DNA of 64,000 nt from Paramarasmius palmivorus (taxonomy: Eukaryota; Basidiomycota; Agaricomycetes; Agaricales; Marasmiaceae): positions 1 to 64,000 of the forward strand of contig JAYKXP010000137.1 in the NCBI GenBank assembly GCA_037176845.1, read 5' to 3'. This document shows positions 10,483-22,075 of this stretch, piece by piece (position 1 is the stretch's first letter; every line of letters starts with the position of its first letter). The notes beneath the pieces were generated by a model. It saw only the letters and a list, made by a program, of their open reading frames with translations, did no database searches and was not told the origin of the DNA. The translations under genes and the position numbers were made by a program.

Positions 10483-12622
10483 CTACACATCGCCGGTTCT
10501 TGGTTGATTATTTGGGGATATGTCGAGTATCGTATCCACGTTATCTGCAGTTGTTGACTTGGACTTTGCCTCTACAAACCTCATGGTAGATACTGCTTCA
10601 TCTATGCTGGAATAGCTGAGGCCCTGCGCAATCCGCACAATAATCAAAGTCTGCGAGATTCCCTGCGCATGAGTTTAATGGTAGGCTCTACTTTCAAGCT
10701 AAGTGTGGCACATACTAAAACATGGATGATTGATTTTTGCATCATACTTGCTAGCCTAGGTTTGATTCCCACAGATACGGGGGTTCTGTCCGCATCCATC
10801 TCCATAATTACATGATTGAAGATATCTGCTGATATTGCAGCAAATATAATCAGTATGAAGGAGTACATCATGCCGGACTCAAGGCTTTGGTGTGTTGTTA
10901 GATTAATGCTCCTCCAAAGAATTGTAGATGAACTTACATAGTAGTGATAATCAAGTGATACATCTTCCTGATTTTGGAGCCCAGAATTTTACTGGCTCTA
11001 TGTGAGATATATAAAATACGCCCAGCTTGGGATTTATCAGTGAACAGTCAGAAGAACTGATCTATCACTCACCAATCAAACTGGTCAGGAATCCATTTGT
11101 GAATGCCGTGCCAAAGTATAGGCCAGATGTGGTGTAGTTGGATGAAACCCTATTCCTTATCCACTCCCAAAATGCAAGCGCATTGTGTGGTGAGTCAGAT
11201 GGGGCATCAAATCTATTGAACCTCAATCCACCACCATTCACAAACTCCCAACCCCCGCGATAGTGGATGATGACAAACAATGCGAGGACTGTAGGTGATA
11301 TGTTAGCTCTCCGTGTGCATGAAAGACTTCACTTACCATGGTTGATCAAACACAGAAATCCAGGTACTATCACAGTCCATTTTCTCCTACCCCAAACAAC
11401 ATAGCATCGCCATATCTGAACTCTCTTGTGTGAAGCAAGATATACAATGGGTGATCTATATTCATCTTACCATAATTGAATCAGCAGTCGCACTGTTTGA
11501 TGCATTTCAGTAAATCGTTATGATGAGCAGAGAGAGAGAGCTTCCTTACTTTGCCAGGAATAACAAAGTCATTCGGATCACGGGATGTCTGTTTGAATGC
11601 TTTCTGAGAGCGCTCGGAGATCATGAGAATCCTATCTACTTACATACCCAGATTCATTTTCTGCAGTATATCCATTAGTTCTACCACAGCAGTAGAGACT
11701 GTTACTATTGTGAAGAGAAGTGATAGCAACATGATATATATCCGGCGGTTCTCTTTCCTGTACTTGACCAGGATGTAAATAGATTGACCGAAAAGACTTG
11801 CATATATACCTGAATTGATTTGTGATTCATTGCTCTGTTACTAAGGTAGAGATGAATATACCATAAAGTGTTCCAATTTCCTTTCAACATAGCGTGAGAA
11901 TGCAGGAACTTGCAAGTGAATACAAAGGAAAACATACGAATGCCAGCCCTTGAGGTGTGGAGTCTGGATAATCATGATATATGTGACCCAAACTTGAGCG
12001 TTCCACAAAGTAGAGCACAACGCTAGATGTTGCCAATACCAGAACTAACAAAGGCAAGAGTATTTGATGCCATTGCTCAACCTTGCGAATATACTGGGTA
12101 AAAATGGTAGTGTATGCGCCTGGGATGATGTACTCGTGAGGAATACGTTTTCATTAGCATTCCGGAATGAATATACCACAGAAAATCCCAAACACCTGTT
12201 GTCAGATGGGTTAGATGAAATAGCGACGACAAATGTCAGAGTCACGCACAAACATAGATCCCACAAACAGGTTGTCGATGTGCATCGCTATTTCGTATTC
12301 GAGTTCTGCGAACCAATCCCTGTAGTGGTAGGAATCATGGGCCTTGCTTTCTAGCTTAACGACACTGTCCACCACAGATACTATGACAAATCGAGTAACG
12401 AGAACGATTGTCGCTAGGATGAGTAGAAGTGCAAGTGGAATAATGTGTGTGCGCTGTCCCTCCTTGTGTCGGATAAGCGCGTATAGGTGTAATGCACAAA
12501 ACACAGTGTAACAAACTACAAAATATTGCTCTTAGTACAGTACTCTCTGCACATGCGAATATCGTACCATAGAACGTGGTTACCGTGATCGTGGATATCA
12601 AGATGATATCTGGAACTTCCAT
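10483..12622 (-). CDS. Multi-pass membrane protein, copy 1 of three
   Basis: The likely start is MEVPDIILIS at 12622. Exon 1 is 12622-12568 and exon 2 is 12515-12246; further short exons reach the stop at 10483. Hydrophobic segments include VCYTVFCALHLYALI, IPLALLLILATIVLVTRFVI and, later, ILIIFAAIS. A basic loop with an aromatic RCY-VWG-R-KW-type motif follows, and then a loop with an N-glycosylation sequon (SSNYTTSGLYFGTAFTN). The last exon begins GISQTLIIVRIA and ends after a hydrophilic tail. The layout suggests about seven membrane spans. Small seven-span proteins of this style are abundant and uncharacterised in Agaricomycetes (general knowledge). Copies 2 and 3 share exon order and motifs, which supports the model. 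CpG content is normal. Not every internal splice site was resolved. Confidence 0.7.
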
Positions 12623-14460
12623 AGGTTCACTGTAGGGTGGAAGAGATTGAAGTAATGAATGGCTTCGAGCAAGAACTGACGTTGATTTATACCATTTGAC
12701 CATCTGCTTCGTAAGATCATGGCATCACATCTTGTTTGCTACGGGATAGGTTTGGCAATGTTGCTCTAGGAGTGATGTAAGTGGTGCTTTATTTCTTGGA
12801 GGACTCCAGTGGATTTGGTCCCCAAGGAGCATCAGGTCCGGAGGGCCCGATATCCGAGTCTTTTCTTTCGGTGCCATCCTTATATTATGTAGTGCTCACA
12901 ATCGAGGAGATCCTGAGGCTTCACCGTCCTCAACATTTTCATTCGTTTATTTCTTCTCATATTCATTGTCTATTATTAGTTTGATGTGATATTCCGACAC
13001 TTGACCCTATGCTGCATCTGCATCGGGCGCTGCCCAATCAATAACTGCCACAGGCGTCATGGGATGCTATCCAATCTTCTTTCAATACATGTTTTGAAGC
13101 ATCTATCACCGTCGACGTGGATCTCTCCGCTTCTATCAAGATTTCAACAAAGGTACAGCCAGCCACTAATTCAAAGAGAATGGTCACACGGATTTGCTGA
13201 TGAACGCCACAGTGTTGACTAGGAATGGAATGAAAAGAGATTCGGAGGCTGTAGTTGTTTAGATATTAAATGCTAAACAGCGCGTACAACACGAGGACTG
13301 TAACTTGTAATACCAAAGTCCGGCACTCACTCCACGATGCCCATCCTTTTCTGTTCCCCCGAGGCTCCCTCTTCAGTAACCTCATTATGAGGCGAGAGTT
13401 GAACTCTATTTGCAGCCCGCGCGTTTCTCGTTTTTGGAATTGACCGAAAAATAGACGGTGCGCAATGCAGTTGTGACTACCTAACCCATTGTGTATTGAA
13501 TCATCAGTATGTTTAGGCGTCGTTAACGCTCAAAATTGATGAGTATACAGTTCATATCAGTGGACTGTGTAGGTCAATCCTGATTTGTCTGCACCAAGTG
13601 CAGATTCGTGGTTGAATGTGGGTGTTCCGTGTGGAGTTGAGAGATTCACACGAATGGTACAGTTTTCGGCATTGACCTCGTAGTTAGGTTATGAGTTGCG
13701 TAGCGCGCTTATCCTCGTTGTCTTGCAGCTCTGTGATTCAAGCATGGAACTGCGAGCTTCAAGCTTCAATAAGCACAATGTTCGCTCTATACTGGAACGT
13801 TGCATCAAAAATTGGAAGAGTATTCTGAGGGAGAAGCCGAGACCTTTTCCATAGTGCCTAACCTTGAGACAATACTTATGCTAGTAAGTATACGCTATAG
13901 AGACCTCGGTCCTGCGTGCTAGGTAGCTATGCGAGGGGTTGTATACTCGGAACTCTGATTCCTGATGGAGTTCATTGAGTCATAACTGGAAACGAAGCCA
14001 TACCGTAATTTGAAAGGTCAGTCCTTCAAATGTCTACGGCAATTGTGCGTTTTCCTCATCTCCGCACTGCTGGATCTCAAGCTCGTATTTTTCAGCTACC
14101 CTCGGGAACTGAATGTATCTGCCTATAAACGAGATGATACATAAACCTGTCTTCAGGAGTAGATTAATCTCGGGTATGGTTAGTCTAGCCCTCTCGCATG
14201 GATTTCTGACTGCACATCTGATACCTCAATGATTGCGCCACGGGTTATCACTACAAAAAATTTCCCCGTCGTTCCATTTCTCGGGTTTCATCGAGCTGTA
14301 TGGAGTCTCACCCCGAAATTGATGAATGGACATTTAGATCATGTTCAGGGCACTCTAGGTACATGTGAGTCTCGATACTGGACTTCCATCCGAGAATTAA
14401 GGCTTCATGCATCGATAAGGGCGGAGAAAACGACAATCGGCAATACCCGCATAAGCACTG
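12623..14460. other. No gene recognised
   Basis: Apart from the presumed promoter and 5' leader of the minus-strand membrane gene, I see no supported gene, structured repeat or RNA in this stretch. Short open frames lack introns, start context and family resemblance. Confidence 0.4.
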
Positions 14461-16600
14461 CTCCGAGCCCTAACCCTGATAACCCTAACCCTGCTAACGC
14501 CCTGAGAACCCGCGTTTTTTTTTTCTTCTTGTCCTCGACTCCCGTCGACTCGTCTCTGGTCTCTATGGATCTGTCCGCCCTTCTTCCCCACTCCCAGATA
14601 CACGGCTGTTGTCCGCAAGTCATCAATAAAGCTGGCCTGAATAGTACGTTTGCTCTTTTCCCTCGAGGTCTGCGTTAACTGTCGTTTCGATGACTAGACC
14701 TAGACTCTGTACACTTCGGGGAAATCTGAGGAGGTTTTTAGTGTCGAGATTTCGAGATATGGTACGCTGTGTCTTCTTGGTGCGGAGATCGCAACCTGAC
14801 TTGATATAGGGACCAAAGAAGAACGAATACGCCTCCCAACGCAGACTTCTTGACCCGGATCAACCTATCTATTCGTGCTGTCTACTACCTACCCATCGCG
14901 GAGATTCTATTCAGGCACTCGAGCAGCAATCCTCCGAGATGTGGACTGTATAACCTACAGAAACGCTTGCACTATCGAGTTTGATTAAAAACGTGTGGGT
15001 GTTGGGCACGGTGCGTTCCTCAGATGTCCTACGGTTCTGCTTGCTTACATTTTCCGACATAGTCAATATCCTGGATTACATACCCTGGTTCGAGAATCCT
15101 ACATCCCGCCCTTATCCTCTCAAGTGCTCTGGCTTCTACGCTCTTCCTTCATGAACATACCCCTTCTATGCCGTCCACTTCATTCCCTCGAAGATACTCG
15201 CCATTTCAACAGCTCATCAAAAAACCTCCCAAAACCTCCGTCCCAACCCATCGCAACTATCTCAGCCCTTCCACCAGCATCGTTCTCGTTGAGCGTTCTA
15301 TCCTTCCCTTCTCCACGGATACCGCACCTTCAAGGGTGTTCATGTTTCACCTTCGCTTTGTGCGTTGCTCAAGTCCAGAAGGAGGAAATATGGAGTGGGT
15401 ACGCTACATGGCACTCATCGGCTAATATCCACTCTACTCGCCGCCAGTTCTTCTCCTTTCGACACAGTCAGCGGTATCCACCTACTCGTTTCGCATTTTT
15501 CGGCCTACCCCCTCCCAATCAGGCCTTCCCGCATTCCGCTGGTCGCCTTTCTGTACAGGTCTTTGCATTACAAGCCTTCTCCCGCGTCGGCGTTAATGGG
15601 TTGTTCAAGGGTGGAAGACATGGGGACTTCTCTATACTTCGATGTCATACATAGTCAAGGCTGGTTTGTCATGTTGTATGGGGTAAGATGACGTCGAGCC
15701 AGCTGGTCTGGAGTTGGTACGTCTACTCAGTTTCTGCGATGTCTACGATCATTAATCGTCTTCTTGACGACTAGAACATCGGCCCTTCGCATGCCCATGG
15801 TATTTCTATGTATGCTATGGTACGATAACAGTGCATCGATTGTGAGAATGCTCACCTGATTCGACATATTTCAGGGACCGACGAACAAAGCACACGCATC
15901 CCCGAGCCGCCAATACGCTTTCACTCAACTTGTCTTCTCATACCTCTCGCGGCCTAGCTTGAGATGTGGGCACGGTACGTTACCGGATGTACTTCATATC
16001 CACTTTCGTGACTCTTTCGGTGCAGGAAACACTTGAACCAAACAAACTGGCCTCATCCGAAGCTCCCGTGATTGCTCCAGTCATTGCAGCCCCCGATCCA
16101 CTCAACTCTCCGCGACCAGACAGAGGTTTCCCTCACGACAACGTATCCCGTTACACGTTCTTCGGAATCGATTGACAGCTACACCGAGTTGTTTTACGTC
16201 CTCACAAGCTGCCTTTGCTCTATCCACCGCCACATTCCGTCTTTTCGTCTTTTTCTCCTTTTCCTGTTCACATTTCCCCGGTGAATGGCATGTAGATCAG
16301 CAGGTAGTTTGGGCGATATGTTGGAACTGGGACTCGGAGGTATGTCGGTCATATGCGAAGGATTCTCGTGTTTCTGATGGACTTTACAGATCCTGTTGAA
16401 CCCTGAGCCCGAACGATATATCTATCCCTTCTCATTCACCTCAATAGGAGCAGATCGTGATAAGCGCCCATTCGACCTTCCCGTCTGCCGGCTGATGTAC
16501 AAAAAGATGTGAAATGGGGCACTCGGATACACGCTTTCTCCGTGTTGGTTGTACGTACGTCCTGTCTAAGTCAGCCACACTCTTCAATCCTGCTCATCAT
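14460..16600 (+). pseudogene. Decayed repeat unit 1 with intron-like relics
   Basis: After the telomere-like box comes the pyrimidine-rich, TCTCTGGTCTCTATGGAT-containing segment seen in other units. Relics of introns align with those of the units at 27, 28 and 30 kb: one ends in GATGACTAG at about 14695, one starts GTACGCTG and ends GATATAG at about 14810, and another starts GTACGTCTACTCAGTTTCT and ends GACTAG at about 15776. The matching exons are interrupted by stops, and the frames between them do not join. The longest open frame (14995-15654) reads through sequence that is frame-shifted in the other units. I treat the whole unit as a gene fragment. Confidence 0.45.
14468..14492 (+). repeat. 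Telomere-like CCCTAA box heading repeat unit 1
   Basis: CCCTAACCCT, a short spacer and AACCCTAACCCT lie here on the plus strand. The box is preceded by AAGCACTGCTCCGAG, a decayed form of the upstream motif seen at the other boxes. Confidence 0.75.
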
Positions 16601-17440
16601 CCGCTCGTATATGGAATACGTTAAGCATCCTTGCGATAAATCTTGCCTTGCCCACGAACTTGTCACTCGGTATTCGTGAACAAAGGAATAGAGACAAAGC
16701 CATGTCGAGAAAGGCATATCACCGTTCAAACACAGCGCACGAGATACGAATTGAGAAGTGGAGAAGCTCGGAACCGTGATCAGCATGAACTACACGAGTC
16801 CTCAGATGCTGTACTTACAAAAGTGTCCTTCCGTCATCTTAAAGTTAAACGTTAAACTTCTCTGTCTACCCCGCACTCTGGGTCGTCCTCATGTTTCAGG
16901 CTATCTCCTGGTGGGAGAGATGATAGATCATACACTTTTTCACTTGTGGAAACGGTTGATAGGTTTGTCCAAGAGGAAAAGATGTCAAGAGAGTGATACA
17001 CCCTGTTACGATTCTCGGGGGTAGAATCGGACGAGACGAGTGCATTGTCTCCGGGAGCTACAAGCACTGACTTTCCTCTTGTCATTTAGAACATCAGCTG
17101 TTGGCAATCTTTGCGCTTTCAGTAGTTCATCGACCATGTGCTGATGATCCTATCTATTAATACTAAATATCCCATACTTGCATTTCTCCCTTTGTATCCC
17201 TTATCCCTTTCTCCGTTCACACTATAACTCCCTTCAAACTCCCTTTCGGTATTCCTGAATGTCTGTAGCGCTCGTGACTGTCAACTTACATATTACGTAC
17301 CATTACTTGCAATGTTCCTTGCACGCGGTGTTTTGCATTGAAGTTCGCATGAGTATGTCAACTTCCATTCCCGTACTTCGTACCCCAACGGAAGCACAAT
17401 GGTGCATTTAGCTTCTTCTGGGAAGAGTTCTGACCAGCTG
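16600..17440. other. No gene recognised
   Basis: Nothing beyond short unsupported open frames is seen. The right edge leads into the segmental duplication. Confidence 0.35.
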
Positions 17441-17525
17441 TCAATCAGACTCCTTGCAGTGGTTTATATTAACTCTCGACAAACAACTATTCGCCCCAAT
17501 TCAAAGTCTCGTTTTACACTTGAAG

Positions 17526-17581
17526 GCAAGTCTCCGAGCCTGATACGATCTAACCTTTGCTGACTTCTTCGATTATCGCAG
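17526..17581 (+). other. 5'-leader intron with GC-AG ends
   Basis: The sequence reads GAAG|GCAAGT...TCGCAG|TTCATG, directly before the start codon of the large membrane gene. The duplicate at 32954-33006 has GTAAGT at the same donor. The GCAAGT after AG keeps the strong pairing typical of GC-AG introns. Confidence 0.65.
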
Positions 17582-17584
17582 TTC

Positions 17585-20500
17585 ATGGATTGTAACTGTC
17601 AAAAAAAGCCCGATAATTTTGGTGGTGTCCTTTCTGGTGGTATTCAGGACGTTAGCGCCCTTCTTCCACTTCTGGGAACAGAGCAATGTGAGCAACAGGT
17701 TGGCTCTGCTCTCGAAAAGGGATGGCTCTGTGCCTCTGCCACCATACTCTCACTATTCGGTTGCCTTGGGATTGCCAGGGTCGGCGGCACAACACTGCTC
17801 GCCACTCTCATTGTCGGACCTTTCTATGGGGCGAAGTGGCTGTCCGATGCCGGGTTTAGTACCTTTGGATCAGTGTCGTCGGTGGTGACTCTGGACAGTC
17901 AGACGGGCCAATACGGCGCTGAGGCTGCACTGGAGAAGCTCCTTAAGGAGAAGCACATCAACGACGTGAATTTGGTGAAGGGTGTCGCTGTGACACAGAG
18001 GGCGGGCGGAGATGAGAAACCGGCATCCAATGGTACGGGGAAAGACACACCGACTCTGCTCCGAATAAACCGTTATGCAATGGTGAGTTCCGAAGGTTGG
18101 ACCTTTCATTGCAGATGTTAATAGGCTTGACATATAGGCATACCTCTACTCATGGAACACAATGCTTCTTTTGACGTCTCTCATGAGTGCGGTGCTTGGT
18201 TGCACGCCATACCTTTACCTCATGAACCATCATTGGAATCGCCCATTATCCTGGGTATTCCCTTTGCTCCGCACATTCGGCTCGTCTGCCTGCGTTGTGT
18301 CTATACAACGGGCGCTCCAGCGTCGGATACAGCGCATCGCGGATATGAGCCTTGCATGGATGAAAAGAACACGGCAAAATGTTCCAGAGAAAGTAGTTGA
18401 GAGTCAAGATGTACTCGAGCGGCGCATAAGTGGCTTGTTAGGAAGGGATATTGAGCAAGCGGCTTCGGATGGCGTTAACTCGCCAAGGCTTTCCGCTTCC
18501 GATGATTCGCAACAGATACCCACAAAAATCTCGGAGGAGCAGCTTCTCAAGTTGCTGAAGAGGGACTGGGGCCTACTTCTGGACCAGATCGTCATCTTCG
18601 TTAGCGTCCCGATGATAGTGGCCGGATACGTCGGTTGCTTTAGTCTCGTTGGACAGAGCGATGCCACAGGAGCGCCATACTTTCGGCTTGTATTAGAATC
18701 AGTTCTATCTATCATCCGCATGTTCCTTTGGGGATGGAATCCAGGTTGGGATGAGGGTACAGGTCTGACCTTGCTATTGGACCTGAAGAAGGCGGAGAAG
18801 GGTTTTCCTCGCGTCACCTCTCCATGTCATGCCGAAGAACTTGGCCTTTCAGGGGGGAAATCACTCTATACATTTCTTCTCCAAACGGAGGCAGACTTTC
18901 TCCGTTCGGCAGCAGCATGTGTCGGGCCATTGCAGCGATTTGAGTCGAATGCTCCAATAGCGCTATTTTATAGCATATTGATCAGAAACGAGACAAAGCG
19001 TCTCTATACCACAATCTCTCTCTCCAGCACACGCCGCTCAATCACGTTCACCGCTGATGAGGACCGATCCACTATTTTCGAAACCAAAATCAGGACCAAC
19101 GCACTGATAGGCACTGTCTATGCCAGTACCAGTGGAAAAGTTCTTCCTGACATAGACCCATTCATCAGCACTGATCTGTACAAGCAGGTCCTCGCACATT
19201 CACAATCGCTCAGCAAAAAACTATTTCGTAGACGATCAGACAATGAGCTGTTCGTAAAATGGAATCTTATTGGTTCTTGTCTGCCCCCGGATAACGACAA
19301 TGCGAGTGGAAACAAAAAATCACTGCACGACGATGAGAAACGATATTGTGATATTAGCTCGAGGCGAATCCTCAAGTCCCAGGTCTATATATCGAGAGGT
19401 ATCATGATCGCCACTCGCCATATGATGAACAGCCAATCCGAAACTCCACAGGATTCTTGTTATACTGGGTCCCTCTACGACGAAGCTCTGTTACTTGCAG
19501 AGAGCTTTCTCCTTGAGTGCATGATCTATGAACAGGAGAAGAATGTCGGAGACGAGAAGGAATGCATACAGGCAATGCAACTACGGGTTTCGAAAGAAAA
19601 AGAAGAAGCAGTCGCCCGATACCGCGAATACAGTTGGGGGACGCTCGATGATATCGAACACCACATGACGGAAGACTGGGACAGAGTGCTCAAGCTGTTG
19701 ATCCAAATTCGCATATCCAAGGAGCATAACAGTGTCAAACCATTCCTGGAGGCATGGAATAACTCTCACACTTCGCGTTCTGCCATTGTTGAAAAATATC
19801 CCAATGAATTCTGGCATCGAACACCCTTGCAGGATATCATGAGTAAATCCCACCGTCGATTTGTTCAATACGTGGTCCCCCGCATGGATAACATCTTGGA
19901 GTCAGGCAAGGCTTCCATTATACCGACGCGCTATTTGAGGGGGGATCTCAGGCCTGAGACGACTTTGCGTGGTCCATACGTCCATGCAGCTGATATAGAC
20001 ACTCTACAAGCCAGCTCAGACTGGCATCAAGTTACCAGTCTTCAGCTAAGTGGGGCATTATTATTGAAGGTTGTTGAAAACTACAATGGAGATAGTAAAC
20101 AAGGAAGACGATATAACCTACCCCAACATATAACGACTCTCATTGTTGTCGACATTCCCGCTTCGAATCGTTTCCAACAGGCCCTCATAGAAATAGCAAG
20201 ATCCAATCGGAACTTGATATGCCTGTCTACAGGGACATGCGATGAGCCAATAGCAACATCGATTGCTATTCGTGAAAATCGCGAATGGTGGAGAACAGAG
20301 GCATTAACCCAGGATCCTGATTTTGCCTCGAGCATTGGATTTGAGAGCTGTACATTCGAAGAAGTATACAAGCCCTTATCATCTCAATCCCACTTGGAGG
20401 ACCATAAACCTCACTGTCCCATTGTGGAGGCATATGGCGACCATATAAAGCTAAACAGCCGTGGAAGATGCTCTGTTTTGTTCTGCTCTAGAAGGGAAGG

Positions 20501-20975
20501 GAAAATGACGATTCTGGCATCTATCCACACGCACCACCCAATGCGAGTAATATGTACGATCCAGAGTGATCAAAGATCGTTTAGTCAGGTATTCGCTCGA
20601 ACTAAACAGAGCTCTGGGCTGGATGATATCCTGTTTGACATACCCAATATTCCTTCAGGATGTGGTGAGGTCCTCATCTCGGCGGTACCACTCAAGGCTT
20701 CCGGCAAGACCCGAAAGCCTAGAACGTACTGGTTTGACGACGAGACGAATCCATTCTCACACACTTGGGAGATACATGGACTCGTGAAAATAGAATGGAC
20801 CGCTGCAGAAGGGGATTCACCTTCAAAACAAACGGGACCCAGTAACGAGAACGCCGAAGGTGACGATAAAGCTAAAAATGCAACCATAGATGATGTCGAA
20901 TCTCGATGCTCGTCGTCAATGGGGCAACATAGGAATGGTAGCGCACACATAGAAGATACGGAAACTAGAGATTGA
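17585..20975 (+). CDS. Large membrane protein of an Agaricomycete-type family, copy 1 (1111 aa)
   Basis: Exon 1 is 17585-18082 and exon 2 is 18138-20975, with a 55-nt GT-AG intron in phase 0. The start is MDCNCQKKPDNFGG, right after a leader intron. The N-terminal 170 residues hold GVLSGGIQDVSALLPLLGTEQC followed by two hydrophobic segments. Exon 2 opens with two more (around MLLLTSLMSAVLGCTPYLYL and the VFPLLRTFG region), then IVIFVSVPMIVAGYVGCFS and LESVLSIIRMFLWGW, giving about six spans in the first 300 residues. The remaining 800 residues are soluble, with LRGPYVHAADIDTL and a beta-rich C-terminal part (MTILASIHTHHPM, GCGEVLISAVPL). The family is widespread in mushrooms and relatives but has no function I know of. 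It shares most of its length with the copy at 33010, and lacks about 8 residues in the middle and a Ser-rich insert after residue 240. Confidence 0.88.
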
Positions 20976-22040
20976 AGATGCATTCATCAATCCTTATGGA
21001 ATCGATACGATAGTGATCACGGACCTGCATACTGTCGATATGGATTGATTTAGTACTTGGAATCGAGATCTAACTATACACGTTGATAACAAGTAAGGTT
21101 TCGAGGAGTGGCTGTGGAGATTGAACACTGTGCTCTGGAACTCTGAACGCCTGTTGATATGGGCGAGCGTAGTATCTAATGTTGATATATGCTAGTCTAC
21201 ATTTTCATACTATGTAACCGACTTTTGGTTGATTTTATACAATGAAATGTACTCCACAAAGAGTTCGGATACCAATGAAATGGTGATGGTCTGTAGGATA
21301 TCAGATAACTTGAAGCCATCTGTCGAAATCCCGATTTTTTGCTTCGTCACATCGCCATCATCACCTACACCGTAGCTCGAAACTTTACACGCTGTCCCAC
21401 AACATGTCATACTATATTTGCCGCACACGCATTCATACCTCTTGTCGGTGCACGATTCCTCATCACGTTATAGTAGTTCTCGAAAGGAGACAAGCACGCA
21501 TCTAAGTAGATGAATCACTGGCGGTTTGGTCTGTAGGAAATCTGAGTGCAGCACAAGTCAGTACCTTTCTTGGTATCGTACTTTCTTCTCATCGCTCACA
21601 TCGATTTCAGGTATCTTTTTGATGTACAGAAGTGCTGCTTATCCAATATCGAGAGGTATGGTTGTCAGTTCGGAGAAGAGAATAGGTCTATTTGCAATCT
21701 ATCTGTACGCAGTGAAACCATTACTACAACGCGTTGTACGCATCCCATATTTGACAGTCGGAGTGATCCTTGGATCCTGATTTATCCTCTATTATCTAGC
21801 TATGGCTAACAATGATTAACAAAAACAGGCGCTCTATGTGATTTCCAGCGCACACCGGATAGATATCGAATAATGTCAGCATGATGGTGACATCTTGATA
21901 ACACCCTTAACTGATACATACAAATCTTATGTGATTTTCATCGGCACTGGAAGTCAGCGTTATCACCCTCCAAGCGTAACTCCAAGCTTAAGCAGGGCGG
22001 AGTACTTGTGGCGGCGACCGCGTAGTGCTGTAACAGGCGC
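20976..22040. other. Downstream part of the duplication, with a conserved non-coding block
   Basis: Positions 21470-21830 match 37690-38030 closely in order and sequence (for example GTCAGTACCTTTCTTGGT, ATAGGTCTAT and TTTGACAGTCGGAGTGATCCT). Both copies contain many small indels, so no common reading frame survives. No gene is supported. Confidence 0.5.
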
Positions 22041-22075
22041 TAATTGAGACCCTAACCCCGGTGTCCCTAACCCTA
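22025..22075 (+). repeat. Telomere-like box with conserved upstream motif, heading repeat unit 2
   Basis: GTGCTGTAACAGGCGCT lies 8 bp before CCCTAACCCCGGTGTCCCTAA and CCCTAG. The same pair of signals heads the unit at 30.4 kb. Confidence 0.75.

Larger units (their letters stand above)
17440..21840 (+). repeat. Segmental duplication, copy 1
   Basis: The copy begins around CCAGCTGTCAATCA, includes the 5' leader, the large membrane gene and about 850 bp downstream, and fades near 21840 (CAAAAACAGGCGC). The partner is 32870-38035. Similarity continues outside the coding region at 17440-17580 and 21190-21830, so the segment was copied as DNA and not as a processed transcript. Confidence 0.8.

Noticed and set aside
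14995..15654. 219-codon open frame as a gene
   Set aside because: Its sequence runs across relics of exons and introns shared with other repeat units in different frames; composition is Ser/Pro/Phe-rich without domain character.
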